Positions 1 through 8,070 of a stretch of DNA of 64,000 nt are shown piece by piece. The notes below the pieces were generated by a model. It had not been told where the DNA came from, did not search any database, and saw only the letters and a list, made by a program, of their open reading frames with translations. This stretch comes from Amycolatopsis decaplanina DSM 44594 (GTDB taxonomy: Bacteria; Actinomycetota; Actinomycetes; Mycobacteriales; Pseudonocardiaceae). The position numbers and the translations under genes were made by a program. The stretch covers positions 1 through 64,000 of the forward strand of contig NZ_AOHO01000048.1 of the NCBI RefSeq assembly GCF_000342005.1. The letters run 5' to 3'. The first letter of the stretch is position 1. Each line of letters starts with the position of its first letter.

Positions 1-267
1 CAGACCGTCGGCACGACGGGTCCGGGCGCGGCAACCGGCTGGGAGATCACCGCGGGCCAGGCGGTGGTCGAGGATCAGCGGCCCCGGCACGTCAAGGCGA
101 AGTTCAGCGGGTCGCTGCGGACCTGCGTCGTCAAGATCAATCCGATCTGCTCGCCGGCCTCGCCGTACGAGATCTTCGGGGAGTACGCGCCGCCCGCGGT
201 CGGTCCGGCCGTCCCGGGCTGGTCACACGGTCCGAACGGCGACGTCCACTACTACGACAACGCCTGA
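1..267 (+). CDS. C-terminal part of an unrecognised protein (5' end outside window)
   Basis: An open frame enters from the left edge and ends at the TGA at 265-267. I recognise no family. The visible 88 residues are rich in Gly, Pro and Val, with a Cys pair (SLRTC and NPICSP, about 8 residues apart), and end in a Tyr-Tyr-Asp-Asn-Ala tail. The true start is not in the window; the GTG at 64 is only an internal codon. The 3' end overlaps the convergent PH-domain gene by about 16 nt. Function cannot be assigned from this fragment. Confidence 0.6.
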   Translation, partial: QTVGTTGPGAATGWEITAGQAVVEDQRPRHVKAKFSGSLRTCVVKINPICSPASPYEIFGEYAPPAVGPAVPGWSHGPNGDVHYYDNA

Positions 268-677
268 CCCTTGAGGGCGGTGAGGACGTCCAGGACGTCC
301 CTGGGGTCCTCACCGAGGTCGATCCGGCCGAACACCAGCAGGTGTTCGCCGGATTCGACCTCGAGGGTCAGGCTGTCCCGGCCGAGCCGCCGCGTCGTGC
401 GCAGCCGGAGCCGGGCTTCGGTCCAGGAGTAGCGGTGCGCGCCGCCGACCGTCCTGGCCAGGATTCCACCGGGACCGGCGGCCAGCCGGGGACGGAGCAG
501 GGTGCCGTGCAGTGCGAGCGCGCCCACGGAGAGCATCGCGACCCCTGTCAGCACGGTGCCGCCGATGTCGCCGCCGAAGGCCAGCCACAGCACGCCTGCC
601 AGCAACAACAGGGTGATCAGCCAGGCCACTACCACAACGTTCTGCCGCGGCGCCCACGAGGTGGGGTAGTTATCCAC
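252..677 (-). CDS. PH-domain membrane protein (Rv0010c-like)
   Basis: The protein is about 141 residues. It opens with the short motif TSWAPRQ, followed by two hydrophobic segments (about residues 14-34 and 38-56). A small beta-rich domain ending in LGEDPRDVLDVLTAL then follows. This is the layout of the mycobacterial membrane protein Rv0010c, which also sits next to crgA, so the call rests on both sequence and synteny. The molecular role is unknown. I chose the GTG at 677 because it places WAPR near the N-terminus as in the homologue. A GTG at 692 in the same frame is possible, and neither has a clear ribosome site. Two DnaA boxes overlap the start region. Confidence 0.75.
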   Translation of the reverse strand: MDNYPTSWAPRQNVVVVAWLITLLLLAGVLWLAFGGDIGGTVLTGVAMLSVGALALHGTLLRPRLAAGPGGILARTVGGAHRYSWTEARLRLRTTRRLGRDSLTLEVESGEHLLVFGRIDLGEDPRDVLDVLTALKGQALS

Positions 678-691
678 AGGGGTTATCCACA
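670..691. promoter_or_regulatory. Two direct DnaA boxes (TTATCCACA)
   Basis: TTATCCACA occurs exactly at 670-678 and 683-691, in the same orientation and 13 bp apart. This is the classical DnaA-box 9-mer. The pair covers the alternative start codons of the minus-strand PH-domain gene, so DnaA could affect that gene, or the sites may be outlying boxes of a nearby oriC. Both readings are inference. Confidence 0.6.
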
Positions 692-747
692 CTGGGGATG
701 AGTCACACCGGTGTAATTCGGCGTCAAGCCGCCATTCGGGGTAATGC

Positions 748-1014
748 TCACCGCCACCGCATCGTCATGAGCAACCCGGCGATCATCAGCACGAAACCGA
801 TGGCGAAGTTCGTGTTGCCCAGATCCGCCATGAAGGGGATCTTGTCGCCCGCGATGTAGTTGACGACCAGCCACAACAGGCCGATCAGCATGAGGCCGAA
901 CATCACGATCTTGTAGAACAGGTTCGACGGGCCCGCGGCCTTGACCTTCACCGGCGTACGGCGGTCGGTCGGCGGGGTGTACGCCGTCTTCTTACGGACC
1001 TTGGACTTCGGCAT
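748..1014 (-). CDS. crgA: Cell division protein CrgA
   Basis: This 88-residue protein starts MPKSKVRKK, a basic cytoplasmic tail. It then has two transmembrane helices (about 35-55 and 66-85) joined by a short outer loop. That matches CrgA, which sits at the septum, contacts FtsZ, FtsQ and the septal PBPs, and coordinates division in actinobacteria. The ATG at 1014 is preceded by GAGGAAC at good spacing. A longer in-frame extension upstream is rejected because it lacks a ribosome site and is absent from homologues. Its place between the Rv0010c-like gene and a sortase is the usual near-origin order. Confidence 0.93.
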   Translation of the reverse strand: MPKSKVRKKTAYTPPTDRRTPVKVKAAGPSNLFYKIVMFGLMLIGLLWLVVNYIAGDKIPFMADLGNTNFAIGFVLMIAGLLMTMRWR

Positions 1015-1147
1015 CGTGTTCCTCGCGTACTGTTCGGCTTCCCTGGTGGCGATGACCCGCTTTCGGGTGCGCAACCAGCGTCACGTGCACACGTTAACGT
1101 AAACGAGCGCCGCTGGGCACCGTCCGGGACCGGTCGATTCCCCGCAC

Positions 1148-1165
1148 TGTGACAATGGTGTCACA
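1148..1165. promoter_or_regulatory. Inverted repeat TGTGACA-N4-TGTCACA in divergent promoter region
   Basis: Perfect 7-bp arms with a 4-bp spacer lie between crgA (minus) and the class E sortase (plus). The outer TGTGA/TCACA halves resemble a CRP-type site, but the spacing (N8 rather than N6 between pentamers) argues against a standard CRP operator. A 10-bp palindrome, ACGTTAACGT, also lies at 1091-1100, closer to crgA. Confidence 0.45.
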
Positions 1166-1168
1166 CAC

Positions 1169-1214
1169 GGTTCGACACTGTGCTGGTTCGGCACTGCGGC
1201 TTGGTTCGAGACTG
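1169..1214 (+). repeat. Three direct repeats GGTTCGnnACTG upstream of class E sortase
   Basis: Copies lie at 1169-1180, 1185-1196 and 1203-1214, differing only at one or two central positions, with 16- and 18-bp periods. They end about 11 bp before the sortase start, next to its ribosome site GAGGAG. Iterated 12-mers here suggest an operator for an unknown regulator, though the function is inferred. Confidence 0.45.
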
Positions 1215-1225
1215 AGGAGCTTTGC

Positions 1226-2344
1226 GTGGCTGAGCGGGAAGAGCCGGGCGGGGACCGACGGCGGTACGCCGAAGGAGCACCCGGCGGGAGCCGTCCGGCG
1301 CAGCGCCGGAGGCCGCAAGAAGACGCGGCCGTGCCGCGCCGAAGCCAGGGAGCGGCTCCGACGCCTCGGCCAAGGCCGCAGGACGGCAGGGCGTACGACG
1401 GACCGCCGCCGCGCCGCCGGATGGACGCGCCGCCGCCACGCCGTCGTCCCGCGCCGCCGGGGTCGACCGAGGAGACCGTCGTCTTCGAACCGGTCGGCGG
1501 TGGCACCGCGACCGAGGAACGCCCGCCGCCGAGGGAATTGGGCAAGGGCGGCGTCGCCATCCGGACCGTGGGCGAACTCCTCATCACCGCGGGCCTCGTG
1601 GTGCTGCTGTTCATGGTCTACGAGGTCTACGTGACCGACCTCTTCTCCGCGGGCAAGCAGTCCGAGGCCAGTTCCGAACTGGACGGCGAGTGGGGCAAGG
1701 ACCGGCAGCTGCATCCGGAACTGGTCGACGGGAAGGCGTTCGCCAGGATCCACATCCCGGTGTTCGGCGCCGACTTCAACTTCACCATCCAGGAAGGCAC
1801 CACCGAGGCCGCCCTCGAAGTCGGCCCCGGCCACTACAAGGGCACCGCGCTGCCGGGCGAACCGGGCAACTTCGCGGTCGCAGGGCACCGCGTCGGCAAG
1901 GGTGCGCCGTTCAACGACCTGGACAACCTCAGCTCGTGCGACCAGATCGTCATCGAGACGCAGACCGACTTCTACATCTACAAGGTCCTGCCGTACAAGG
2001 ACGAGGTCGAAGGCTGGGCGGCGGGCAAGGGTGCCCAGCCGAAGTGCGCCCGCGTGGGGACGCTGCGCGACCCGAACGCCGTCGACGGCGGTCCCTACGG
2101 CGAGACCAACGGCCGCCGTATCGTGTTCCCGACCAAGGGCGACACGGTGAACCCGGTGCCGTACAAGGATCCGGAAATCCTCCCGAAGGCCGAGCAGGTC
2201 TCGCTGCTCACGCTGACCACGTGCCACCCGCGGTTCTCGGCGAAGGAACGGCTCATCATCCACTCGGTGCTGACCCAGCAGGTGCCGAAGAACGAGGTCG
2301 GCTCCTACGCCGAACTCCTGCCCAAGATCTCGGAGGCGCGCTGA
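1226..2344 (+). CDS. Class E sortase
   Basis: The protein has 372 residues. A long Pro/Arg-rich cytoplasmic tail (about 1-110) leads to one transmembrane helix (about 115-135) and an external sortase domain. Catalytic residues visible are His221 (AGHRVGKG), Cys333 (TLTTCHP) and a following Arg (336 or 342). The TLTTC signature is typical of actinobacterial class E enzymes. Class E sortases cleave LAxTG-type signals and attach proteins to peptidoglycan. The GTG start is preceded by GAGGAG. The gene overlaps the next small membrane-protein gene (TGATG), so the two are probably translated together. Confidence 0.92.
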   Translation: MAEREEPGGDRRRYAEGAPGGSRPAQRRRPQEDAAVPRRSQGAAPTPRPRPQDGRAYDGPPPRRRMDAPPPRRRPAPPGSTEETVVFEPVGGGTATEERPPPRELGKGGVAIRTVGELLITAGLVVLLFMVYEVYVTDLFSAGKQSEASSELDGEWGKDRQLHPELVDGKAFARIHIPVFGADFNFTIQEGTTEAALEVGPGHYKGTALPGEPGNFAVAGHRVGKGAPFNDLDNLSSCDQIVIETQTDFYIYKVLPYKDEVEGWAAGKGAQPKCARVGTLRDPNAVDGGPYGETNGRRIVFPTKGDTVNPVPYKDPEILPKAEQVSLLTLTTCHPRFSAKERLIIHSVLTQQVPKNEVGSYAELLPKISEAR

Positions 2345-2499
2345 TGTACGGCTGGATCTGGCGCAAGCTGCCCGGCCCCTTCGCGGTGAAGCTGGCGACG
2401 GCCGTCGTGCTGGCGCTCGGGATCGTGGCGCTGCTGATGTTCGTCGTCTTCCCATGGCTGGAGCCGCGGCTTTGGTTCAACGAAGTGAGCGTCCAGTAG
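2344..2499 (+). CDS. Small single-pass membrane protein after class E sortase
   Basis: This 51-residue protein starts at the ATG overlapping the sortase stop. It consists of a short basic N-terminus (MYGWIWRKLPGP), one strong transmembrane helix (about 18-38) and a short outer tail ending NEVSVQ. The coupled start and position indicate a real gene in the sortase operon, perhaps an accessory subunit. No domain is recognisable and no function is assigned. Confidence 0.7.
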   Translation: MYGWIWRKLPGPFAVKLATAVVLALGIVALLMFVVFPWLEPRLWFNEVSVQ

Positions 2500-3479
2500 A
2501 CGCGCGGTTCGGTGTCTTCCTCGTCTCCGGCCGCTTTCCCGGGCAGGAGGACGCCGATGTCCTGCGCAGGTCGGTCGACGCCGCCATCGCCGCGGAGCGG
2601 GCCGGGTTCGACGACGTGTGGTTCGCCGAGCACCACTTCATGCCGTACGGCGTCTGCCCGTCCGCGATCACTCTCGCCGCGCACGTGCTCGGCCGCACCG
2701 AGCGGATCGCCGTCGGCACCGCGGTGAGCGTGCTGTCGGTCGCGCATCCGGTGGCACTCGCCGAACAGTGGTCACTGCTCGACGCGGTTTCCGGCGGACG
2801 GCTGCGGATCGGCGTCGGTCGCGGCGGGCCGTGGCAGGACCTCGAGGTGTTCGGCACCGGGGCGTCACGCTACGAAACGGGCTTCGAGGAGAGCCTCGAT
2901 CTGTTGCTCGCGGCGATGACGTCGAAGACCGTCTCGGCCGACGGTGACCACTTCCGGTTCCGTGAAGTGCCGATGGTGCCGCTGCCGGAACGCGCTCCGC
3001 GCCTGGTCGTGGCCTGCGGGGACGCCGGCTCGCGCGCGGTCCGGCTCGCCGCCGATCGCGGGCTGCCGATGCTGCTCGGGCTGCACACCGACGACGACGG
3101 CAAGATCAAAACCCTTGCCGCGTACGGGGATTCCGCCGCCGAGCACGTCTCGACGGTGATGTGCCAGGTCGGGGACGACGCGCTGGACGTCGTGCGGTCC
3201 GCGTTGCCGGGCTCCCTGAAAGAGGGATTCGCCGGGCACGTGTACCTCGACGGCAAGCGGGGGCTGGACAAGGATCCGGTGTCCTACACCGACCGGCTGT
3301 GCGAGATGCATCCGATCGGCGGTGTGGAGTACTGCGTCGACAGGCTGGGAACGAGCATCCGGCGTACCGGGGTCTCCCACGTGATCATGATGGTGGAAGC
3401 GTCCGGTACGCCGGAAGGAACGCTCGAGAACATCGCGCGGATCGGGGAAGAGGTACTACCCGCGCTGCGAAAGGGTTAG
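2454..3479 (+). CDS. LLM-class flavin-dependent oxidoreductase
   Basis: This 341-residue protein has the bacterial luciferase-like TIM-barrel pattern: GVFLVSG at the first strand, a DDVWFAEHHF motif, TAVSVLSVAHPV, and GRLRIGVGRGG. Members use reduced FMN or F420 to oxidise varied substrates. The substrate here cannot be told. The reading frame overlaps the preceding small gene, and the TTG at 2472 (MVQRSERPVD) is an alternative start. The stop codon overlaps the convergent SCO5389-family gene by 4 nt. Confidence 0.82.
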   Translation: MAGAAALVQRSERPVDARFGVFLVSGRFPGQEDADVLRRSVDAAIAAERAGFDDVWFAEHHFMPYGVCPSAITLAAHVLGRTERIAVGTAVSVLSVAHPVALAEQWSLLDAVSGGRLRIGVGRGGPWQDLEVFGTGASRYETGFEESLDLLLAAMTSKTVSADGDHFRFREVPMVPLPERAPRLVVACGDAGSRAVRLAADRGLPMLLGLHTDDDGKIKTLAAYGDSAAEHVSTVMCQVGDDALDVVRSALPGSLKEGFAGHVYLDGKRGLDKDPVSYTDRLCEMHPIGGVEYCVDRLGTSIRRTGVSHVIMMVEASGTPEGTLENIARIGEEVLPALRKG

Positions 3480-3868
3480 CAGTCGCGGAGTTCCGGGCTC
3501 TGGTTCAGCAGTTGCCCGCGGACCGACACGAACGCGCGGTAGCGGTCACTGTCCACTTGGGACTTCTTGAACACGGCGACGCGGTGGCAGTTCTGGAACG
3601 CCAGCTTCACGCCGAAGTGCCGTTCCAGTCCGCCGCGGATGGCGTCCGAGGCCAGCGCCCGCAGCAGCTGGCCGCGTTCGGCCTCGCTCGGCGGCGGGGT
3701 CTCGTTGTCGGCGAACCCGTCGGCCGCGCCCTCGGCCTCCGCGATGACACCGGTGATCACGGTCCAGGCGTACGGCAGGGATTCCCGGACACAGGCGACG
3801 AATTCGGCGTCGGAGACCTCCCCGCGCTCGGCCTTTTCCAGCAGCGCGGGCGATACATCCAGAGACAT
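3476..3868 (-). CDS. SCO5389-family conserved actinobacterial protein
   Basis: The protein is 130 residues and starts MSLDVSPALLEKAERGEV. It contains the strongly conserved stretch LLRALASDAIRGGLERHFGV and ends QLLNQSPELRDC. I recognise this as the SCO5389-type family of actinomycetes, whose function is unknown. The ATG at 3868 has an excellent ribosome site (CTCGGAGG). An upstream extension of about 49 codons is rejected. No membrane segment is present, so a cytoplasmic location is likely. Confidence 0.85.
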   Translation of the reverse strand: MSLDVSPALLEKAERGEVSDAEFVACVRESLPYAWTVITGVIAEAEGAADGFADNETPPPSEAERGQLLRALASDAIRGGLERHFGVKLAFQNCHRVAVFKKSQVDSDRYRAFVSVRGQLLNQSPELRDC

Positions 3869-3978
3869 CGAACCTCCGAGAGAGACACAGTGAACGTGGG
3901 CCGTCTTCCTGACTACCCACCCGCGGCCCGGGCCACAAGAGAAAACGATCATCATCACCACTTTGGCGGAAGCCGTCG

Positions 3979-4713
3979 TCACTCCCAGCGAAAAAGCTTC
4001 GCGGCCAGGACACAACTGCCCACTGCGAAAGCCGCCAACACGGCGAGTTGGAGTGGCTGGGCGCCGCCGCCGGTCCAGGCGTCTTCGAGGGCTTTGACGC
4101 CCGGCGGGACGTACGCGCCGATGTTCTGGATGACTTCCGGCAACAGCGGACGCGGCAGGTAGACGCCGCCGAGGAACATGATCGGCAGGTAGGCGATCAT
4201 CGCGATCCCGCCCGCGGCGCGGCCGGTCTTGGCGACCGACGCGGCGATCAGCCCGAAACCGAAGATCGCCGTCGTGCCGAGCACGAACGCGAGCAGGAAA
4301 CCGAGCGGGTGCCGCGGCCCGGGGACGTCGAAGACGGCGGAGCCGAGCACGATCAGCAAGCCGATCCCGGCGATCGTGACGGTGACGTTGATGATCAGCT
4401 GTGTCACCAGCAGTTTCGCCGGATGCACCGGTGTGGTGGCGAGGCGGCGGAGGATGCCTTGTTCGCGGTAGGCCGCGATCACGGCCGGGATCGCCTGCAG
4501 GCCCATCACGGCGATGGTGAGCACCACCAGCGAGGGCACCCAGGCGTCGATGAACCTCATGCCCGGGGTCTTCTCGCTCTCCGTCCGTAAGGCCGGGATG
4601 GCGCCGACGCCGAGCAACAACACGGTCGGCGACAGCAGTCCCGAGATGACCCAGGCCGGCGACCGGAGCGCGAGTTTTGTTTCGGTGAAAGTGATCTTGG
4701 CGAGCGTGTGCAC
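3979..4713 (-). CDS. ABC-2 type transporter permease
   Basis: The 244-residue protein has six predicted membrane helices. It carries the ABC-2 signature region YREQGILRRLATTPVHPAKLL between helices 2 and 3, and the late motif LPIMFLGGVYLPRPLLPEVIQ. This is typical of drug or lipid exporters of the DrrB/NodJ type. It lies 14 nt downstream of its ATPase gene in the same operon. The adjacent divergent histidine kinase and response regulator suggest that system controls it. Confidence 0.88.
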   Translation of the reverse strand: MHTLAKITFTETKLALRSPAWVISGLLSPTVLLLGVGAIPALRTESEKTPGMRFIDAWVPSLVVLTIAVMGLQAIPAVIAAYREQGILRRLATTPVHPAKLLVTQLIINVTVTIAGIGLLIVLGSAVFDVPGPRHPLGFLLAFVLGTTAIFGFGLIAASVAKTGRAAGGIAMIAYLPIMFLGGVYLPRPLLPEVIQNIGAYVPPGVKALEDAWTGGGAQPLQLAVLAAFAVGSCVLAAKLFRWE

Positions 4714-4727
4714 TGTCGTCTCCCGTT

Positions 4728-5438
4728 TCAGTCGCGCCCGGTCAGGGTCACAAAGGCGTCGTCCAAAGAGGTTTTCCCGGTGCGGTCGCGAAGTTCGAGC
4801 GGGCTGCCGGTGGCGACCACGCGTCCGGCGTCGAAGATCGCGAGGCGGTCGCAGAGACGTTCGGCCTCGTCCATGAAGTGCGTGACGAGCAGGACGGTGA
4901 CACCGGTGTCGCGCACGGCCTCGACGAGCTTCCAGGTGTCGCGGCGGGCGTGCGGGTCCAGTCCGGTGGTCAGCTCGTCGAGGACGGCGACCTCGGGGCG
5001 CCCGACCAGCGCGAGCGCGATCGAGACGCGCTGTTTCTGGCCGCCGGAAAGCTTGCCGAAGTACTTGTTCCGCTGCTCGGTGAGCCCCAGTTTCGCGAGC
5101 AGGTCACCGGGGTCGGCGGGGTTGGCGTAGAAGGAGGCGTAGAGGTCGAGCGCCTCTTGGACCTTGAGCTTTTCCGGCAGGCGGCTCTCCTGGAGCTGGG
5201 AGCCGAGGCGCTGCTTGAGCGCCGCGTGGTCCGTCTTCGGGTCGAGACCGAGGACCGAGATGCTGCCGGAGTCCGGCGTGCGCAGTCCTTGGAGGCATTC
5301 GACGGTGGTGGTCTTGCCCGCGCCGTTGGTCCCGAGGATCCCGAAGATTTCGCCCTGTTCCACGTGGAACGAAACGTCGTCGACCGCGACGTGCTCCCCA
5401 TACGTCTTGCGGAGGCTGGTGACTTCGATGAGTGGCAT
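4728..5438 (-). CDS. ABC-2 exporter ATP-binding protein
   Basis: The protein has 236 residues. Walker A is GTNGAGKTT, the signature is LSGGQKQR and Walker B is VAVLDELTTGLDP, where Thr replaces the usual Pro after Glu-Leu. The switch His is in THFMDEAERLCD. It is a DrrA-like exporter ATPase partnered by the downstream permease. I chose the ATG at 5438 (MPLIEVTSLRKTYG) because homologues begin with this strand; an extension to 5489 adds unrelated residues. Confidence 0.9.
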   Translation of the reverse strand: MPLIEVTSLRKTYGEHVAVDDVSFHVEQGEIFGILGTNGAGKTTTVECLQGLRTPDSGSISVLGLDPKTDHAALKQRLGSQLQESRLPEKLKVQEALDLYASFYANPADPGDLLAKLGLTEQRNKYFGKLSGGQKQRVSIALALVGRPEVAVLDELTTGLDPHARRDTWKLVEAVRDTGVTVLLVTHFMDEAERLCDRLAIFDAGRVVATGSPLELRDRTGKTSLDDAFVTLTGRD

Positions 5439-5571
5439 GCGAAAAACGCTATGGCGCAACGGACTTGGCCAGAATGGCGTTGAACCCACAACCGGGGTGG
5501 GGCTGGACCCACCCTGATCGGGGGCCTGCGGTCACTGTGCCCGGCCGGGCCGGTGGGGAAGACTTCGCCGC

Positions 5572-7422
5572 ATGATCCGCACCTACCTCACCTCAGTGCG
5601 CCGGGGCTTCGTGCTCGCGGCCTTGGCGCTGGTGAGCTGGCTGGACCTCCTGCTCGAACTGGTGGGTTTCTGCCTGCTCTGTGTCGGCCTGGTCTTCGCC
5701 TACACACTGGCGCTCGAAGGGACACGTCCGCGTGCCGCGCTCACCCGGCGGTTGACCGGACGCTGGTGCGGTATCCAGGTCGAGCCGCCCTATCGGCCCG
5801 CCCCGCCCGAGCCGGAACGCGAGCGCGACGGCTGGTACCGCGACGGGAACAACCTGTTCAAGCGATCGTGGTTCATCAAGTGGACCAAGCGGTTCGAGTG
5901 GATCTCCGACGACCCCGCCACCGGGCGCGATCTCGGCTGGCAACTGTGGAATCCCCTGGCCGGTCTGCTGCTGGTGCCCGCGGTCCTCCTGTCCGGACCG
6001 CGTGCGCTCCGGCTGTACGGGAAGTGGACTCGCTGGTGGCTCGGACCCCGCCCGGCTCGCACCGGCGACGGCTGGATCAAGGCGAGGCTGAAGGCGCTGG
6101 GTTTCCAGATGGGGCTGTTCGCGCTTTCCGCCGCGCAACTCGGGATGGCGATCCCGACGCTGCTCATGCTGATCGGTCCGGCGCCGCTGTTCCCGGCGAT
6201 GGTCGTCGCCGGCCGTTCGGTGACCGACACCCTGCGCCGCGAGGCCAAGAACTGGACCGGGGTGCGGATCGATCGCCCGTACCTGCCGGAGCCGCCGTTC
6301 CCCGTGCCGCGGGCGGACGGCATGTACCGGCACGGGCGGCAGCTGTACGACACGCCGTGGTGGCCGGCGCGGCTGGCCCGCTGGCGCTGGGTGTTGCGCG
6401 ACCGCGCGACCTGGCGCGACATGGCGGGCGCGGCGGTCAACTCCGTGGTGCTGCTGCTGATGGTGCTGCCGACGGCGACGCTGGTGTTCTTCGGCTTCTG
6501 GGGGTTCCTGACGCTGTGGGTCTTGCGGCCGATCGCCCGGTGGACGGACACCTCTTGGTCGACCACGCACTGGTTCTCGATGATCGGCCTGCCCGAGGCG
6601 ACGACGCACTGGCAAGCGCTCGCGCTGACTCCGGTCACCGTCGCGGCCTTCGTCGCAGGACTGTTCGCGACGCCGTGGCTCGCCCGTCTGGGAGCGCGCT
6701 TCGCGAAGCTGCTGCTGGGGCCGACAGAGGCTTCGCGGCTTGGGCAGCGTGTCGAGCGGCTGAAGCAGACGCGGACGGACGCGTCGGTCGCGCAGGCCGC
6801 CGAGCTGCGGCGGATCGAGCGGGACCTGCACGACGGGGTCCAGTCGCGGCTGGTCGCGATGGGGATGAAGCTGGGCGCGGTCGAGGCATTGATCGACAGC
6901 GATCCGGCCGCGGCGAAACGATTGGCCGCCGAGCTCCGGCAGACGTCGTCCGAGACGCTGACCGAGTTGCGGCTGCTGGTGCGAGGGATTCACCCACCGG
7001 TGTTGTCCGAGCGTGGTCTCGGTGACGCTGTGCGGGCGATGGCGCTCGACAGTCCGCTACGGGCTTCGGTGAACGGTGTCCTGCCTCGGCTGGAGCAGCC
7101 CGCTGAGGCATGCGCGTACTTCGCGGTCAGTGAGTTGCTCGGTAACGCCGCGAAGCACGGCGAGGCGCGGCGAGTGTCGATCGAACTGGGTTACGACGAC
7201 GGGCTGTTGCGGATCGAGGTGACCGATGACGGGAAGGGCGGCGCGAACGCGGCCCGGGGGAGCGGGATTCGCGGGATCGAACGCAGGCTGGGCGCGTTCG
7301 ACGGTACTTTTGCTCTGACCAGCCCGCTCGGCGGGCCGACGAAGGCGACCATGGAGATCCCGTGTCAGCTCGACCCCGATGCGTCGTCGCCGAGGACCAG
7401 TACCTCCTCCGAGACGGCTTGA
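5572..7422 (+). CDS. Two-component sensor histidine kinase with duplicated sensor region
   Basis: The protein has 616 residues. Several hydrophobic segments carry an internally repeated module: a W-Y-R-D/H-G motif followed by a Trp/Arg-rich stretch, at about residues 84-120 and 246-285. This resembles the actinobacterial putative sensor domain. A HisKA_3-type dimerisation segment follows with phospho-acceptor His420 (ERDLHDGVQ), then an HATPase domain (LLGNAAKHG, TDDGKGGA, GSGIRGIERR). It pairs with the response regulator that overlaps its 3' end by 61 nt. The divergent ABC-2 exporter is the likely target. Confidence 0.9.
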   Translation: MIRTYLTSVRRGFVLAALALVSWLDLLLELVGFCLLCVGLVFAYTLALEGTRPRAALTRRLTGRWCGIQVEPPYRPAPPEPERERDGWYRDGNNLFKRSWFIKWTKRFEWISDDPATGRDLGWQLWNPLAGLLLVPAVLLSGPRALRLYGKWTRWWLGPRPARTGDGWIKARLKALGFQMGLFALSAAQLGMAIPTLLMLIGPAPLFPAMVVAGRSVTDTLRREAKNWTGVRIDRPYLPEPPFPVPRADGMYRHGRQLYDTPWWPARLARWRWVLRDRATWRDMAGAAVNSVVLLLMVLPTATLVFFGFWGFLTLWVLRPIARWTDTSWSTTHWFSMIGLPEATTHWQALALTPVTVAAFVAGLFATPWLARLGARFAKLLLGPTEASRLGQRVERLKQTRTDASVAQAAELRRIERDLHDGVQSRLVAMGMKLGAVEALIDSDPAAAKRLAAELRQTSSETLTELRLLVRGIHPPVLSERGLGDAVRAMALDSPLRASVNGVLPRLEQPAEACAYFAVSELLGNAAKHGEARRVSIELGYDDGLLRIEVTDDGKGGANAARGSGIRGIERRLGAFDGTFALTSPLGGPTKATMEIPCQLDPDASSPRTSTSSETA

Positions 7423-8018
7423 CGCATTTGCTGGCCGCGCACGGCTTCGACGTGGTCGAGGCGGTCGGTACCGGGCCGGAACTCGAGCGGGCGCTGCGTT
7501 CGCACCGGCCGGACGTTTCGGTCGTCGACGTCCGGATGCCGCCGACGCTCACCGACGAGGGTCTTCAGGTCTCGTTGGCGGTGCGGCGTGACCTTCCCGG
7601 GTTGCCGATTCTCGTTCTGTCACAACACGTCGAGCAGCTCTACGCGCGGGAGCTGCTGGCCGACGGCGCCGGCGCGATCGGCTATCTGCTGAAAGACCGG
7701 GTCTTCAACGCGGACCAGTTCATCGACGCGGTGCGGCGGGTCGCGGACGGCGGGACCGCGATGGATCCCGAGGTGATCGCGAAACTGGTGGCGGGCAACG
7801 CTTCCGACCCGCTCGCGACGCTGACCCCACGCGAACGCGAGGTGCTCGGGTTGATGGCCGAGGGCTGTTCCAACGCCGCCATCGCCGGGCGGCTGCACTT
7901 CAGCGAGGGCGCGGTGGGCAAGCACACCGCGAACATCTTCGCGAAACTCGGCATCGTCGCCTCGGACGACACGAACCGCCGCGTTCTCGCTGTTCTGACC
8001 TACCTCGGCTCGCCGTGA
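7362..8018 (+). CDS. NarL/LuxR-family response regulator
   Basis: This 218-residue protein has a receiver domain with acidic pocket Glu11/Asp12, phospho-acceptor Asp56 (VVDVRMPP) and the conserved Lys in YLLKDR. A C-terminal LuxR-type helix-turn-helix follows (LTPREREVLGLMAEGCSNAAIA). The start is GTG, inside the end of the kinase gene, which signals translational coupling. It should be a DNA-binding output for the adjacent kinase. The stop codon lies inside a long terminator stem. Confidence 0.93.
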   Translation: MSARPRCVVAEDQYLLRDGLTHLLAAHGFDVVEAVGTGPELERALRSHRPDVSVVDVRMPPTLTDEGLQVSLAVRRDLPGLPILVLSQHVEQLYARELLADGAGAIGYLLKDRVFNADQFIDAVRRVADGGTAMDPEVIAKLVAGNASDPLATLTPREREVLGLMAEGCSNAAIAGRLHFSEGAVGKHTANIFAKLGIVASDDTNRRVLAVLTYLGSP

Positions 8019-8061
8019 AGGCCTCCTTCCCTACCTTGAGCGTAGGGAAGGAGGCCTTCAC
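8015..8061. terminator. Perfect 20-bp hairpin between convergent genes
   Basis: Arms 8015-8034 and 8042-8061 are exactly complementary around a 7-nt loop. The stem starts GTGAAGGCCTCC. The response regulator's stop codon lies within the left arm, and the convergent reductase gene ends 10 nt beyond. It can serve as a bidirectional terminator. Its arm sequence is related to the GTGAAGGACGC hairpins at 33.4 kb. Confidence 0.85.
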
Positions 8062-8070
8062 GGAACGGGC

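Noticed and set aside
1148..1165. CRP/GlxR operator before the class E sortase
   Set aside because: TGTGA and TCACA are 8 bp apart instead of 6, so it is reported only as an inverted repeat.
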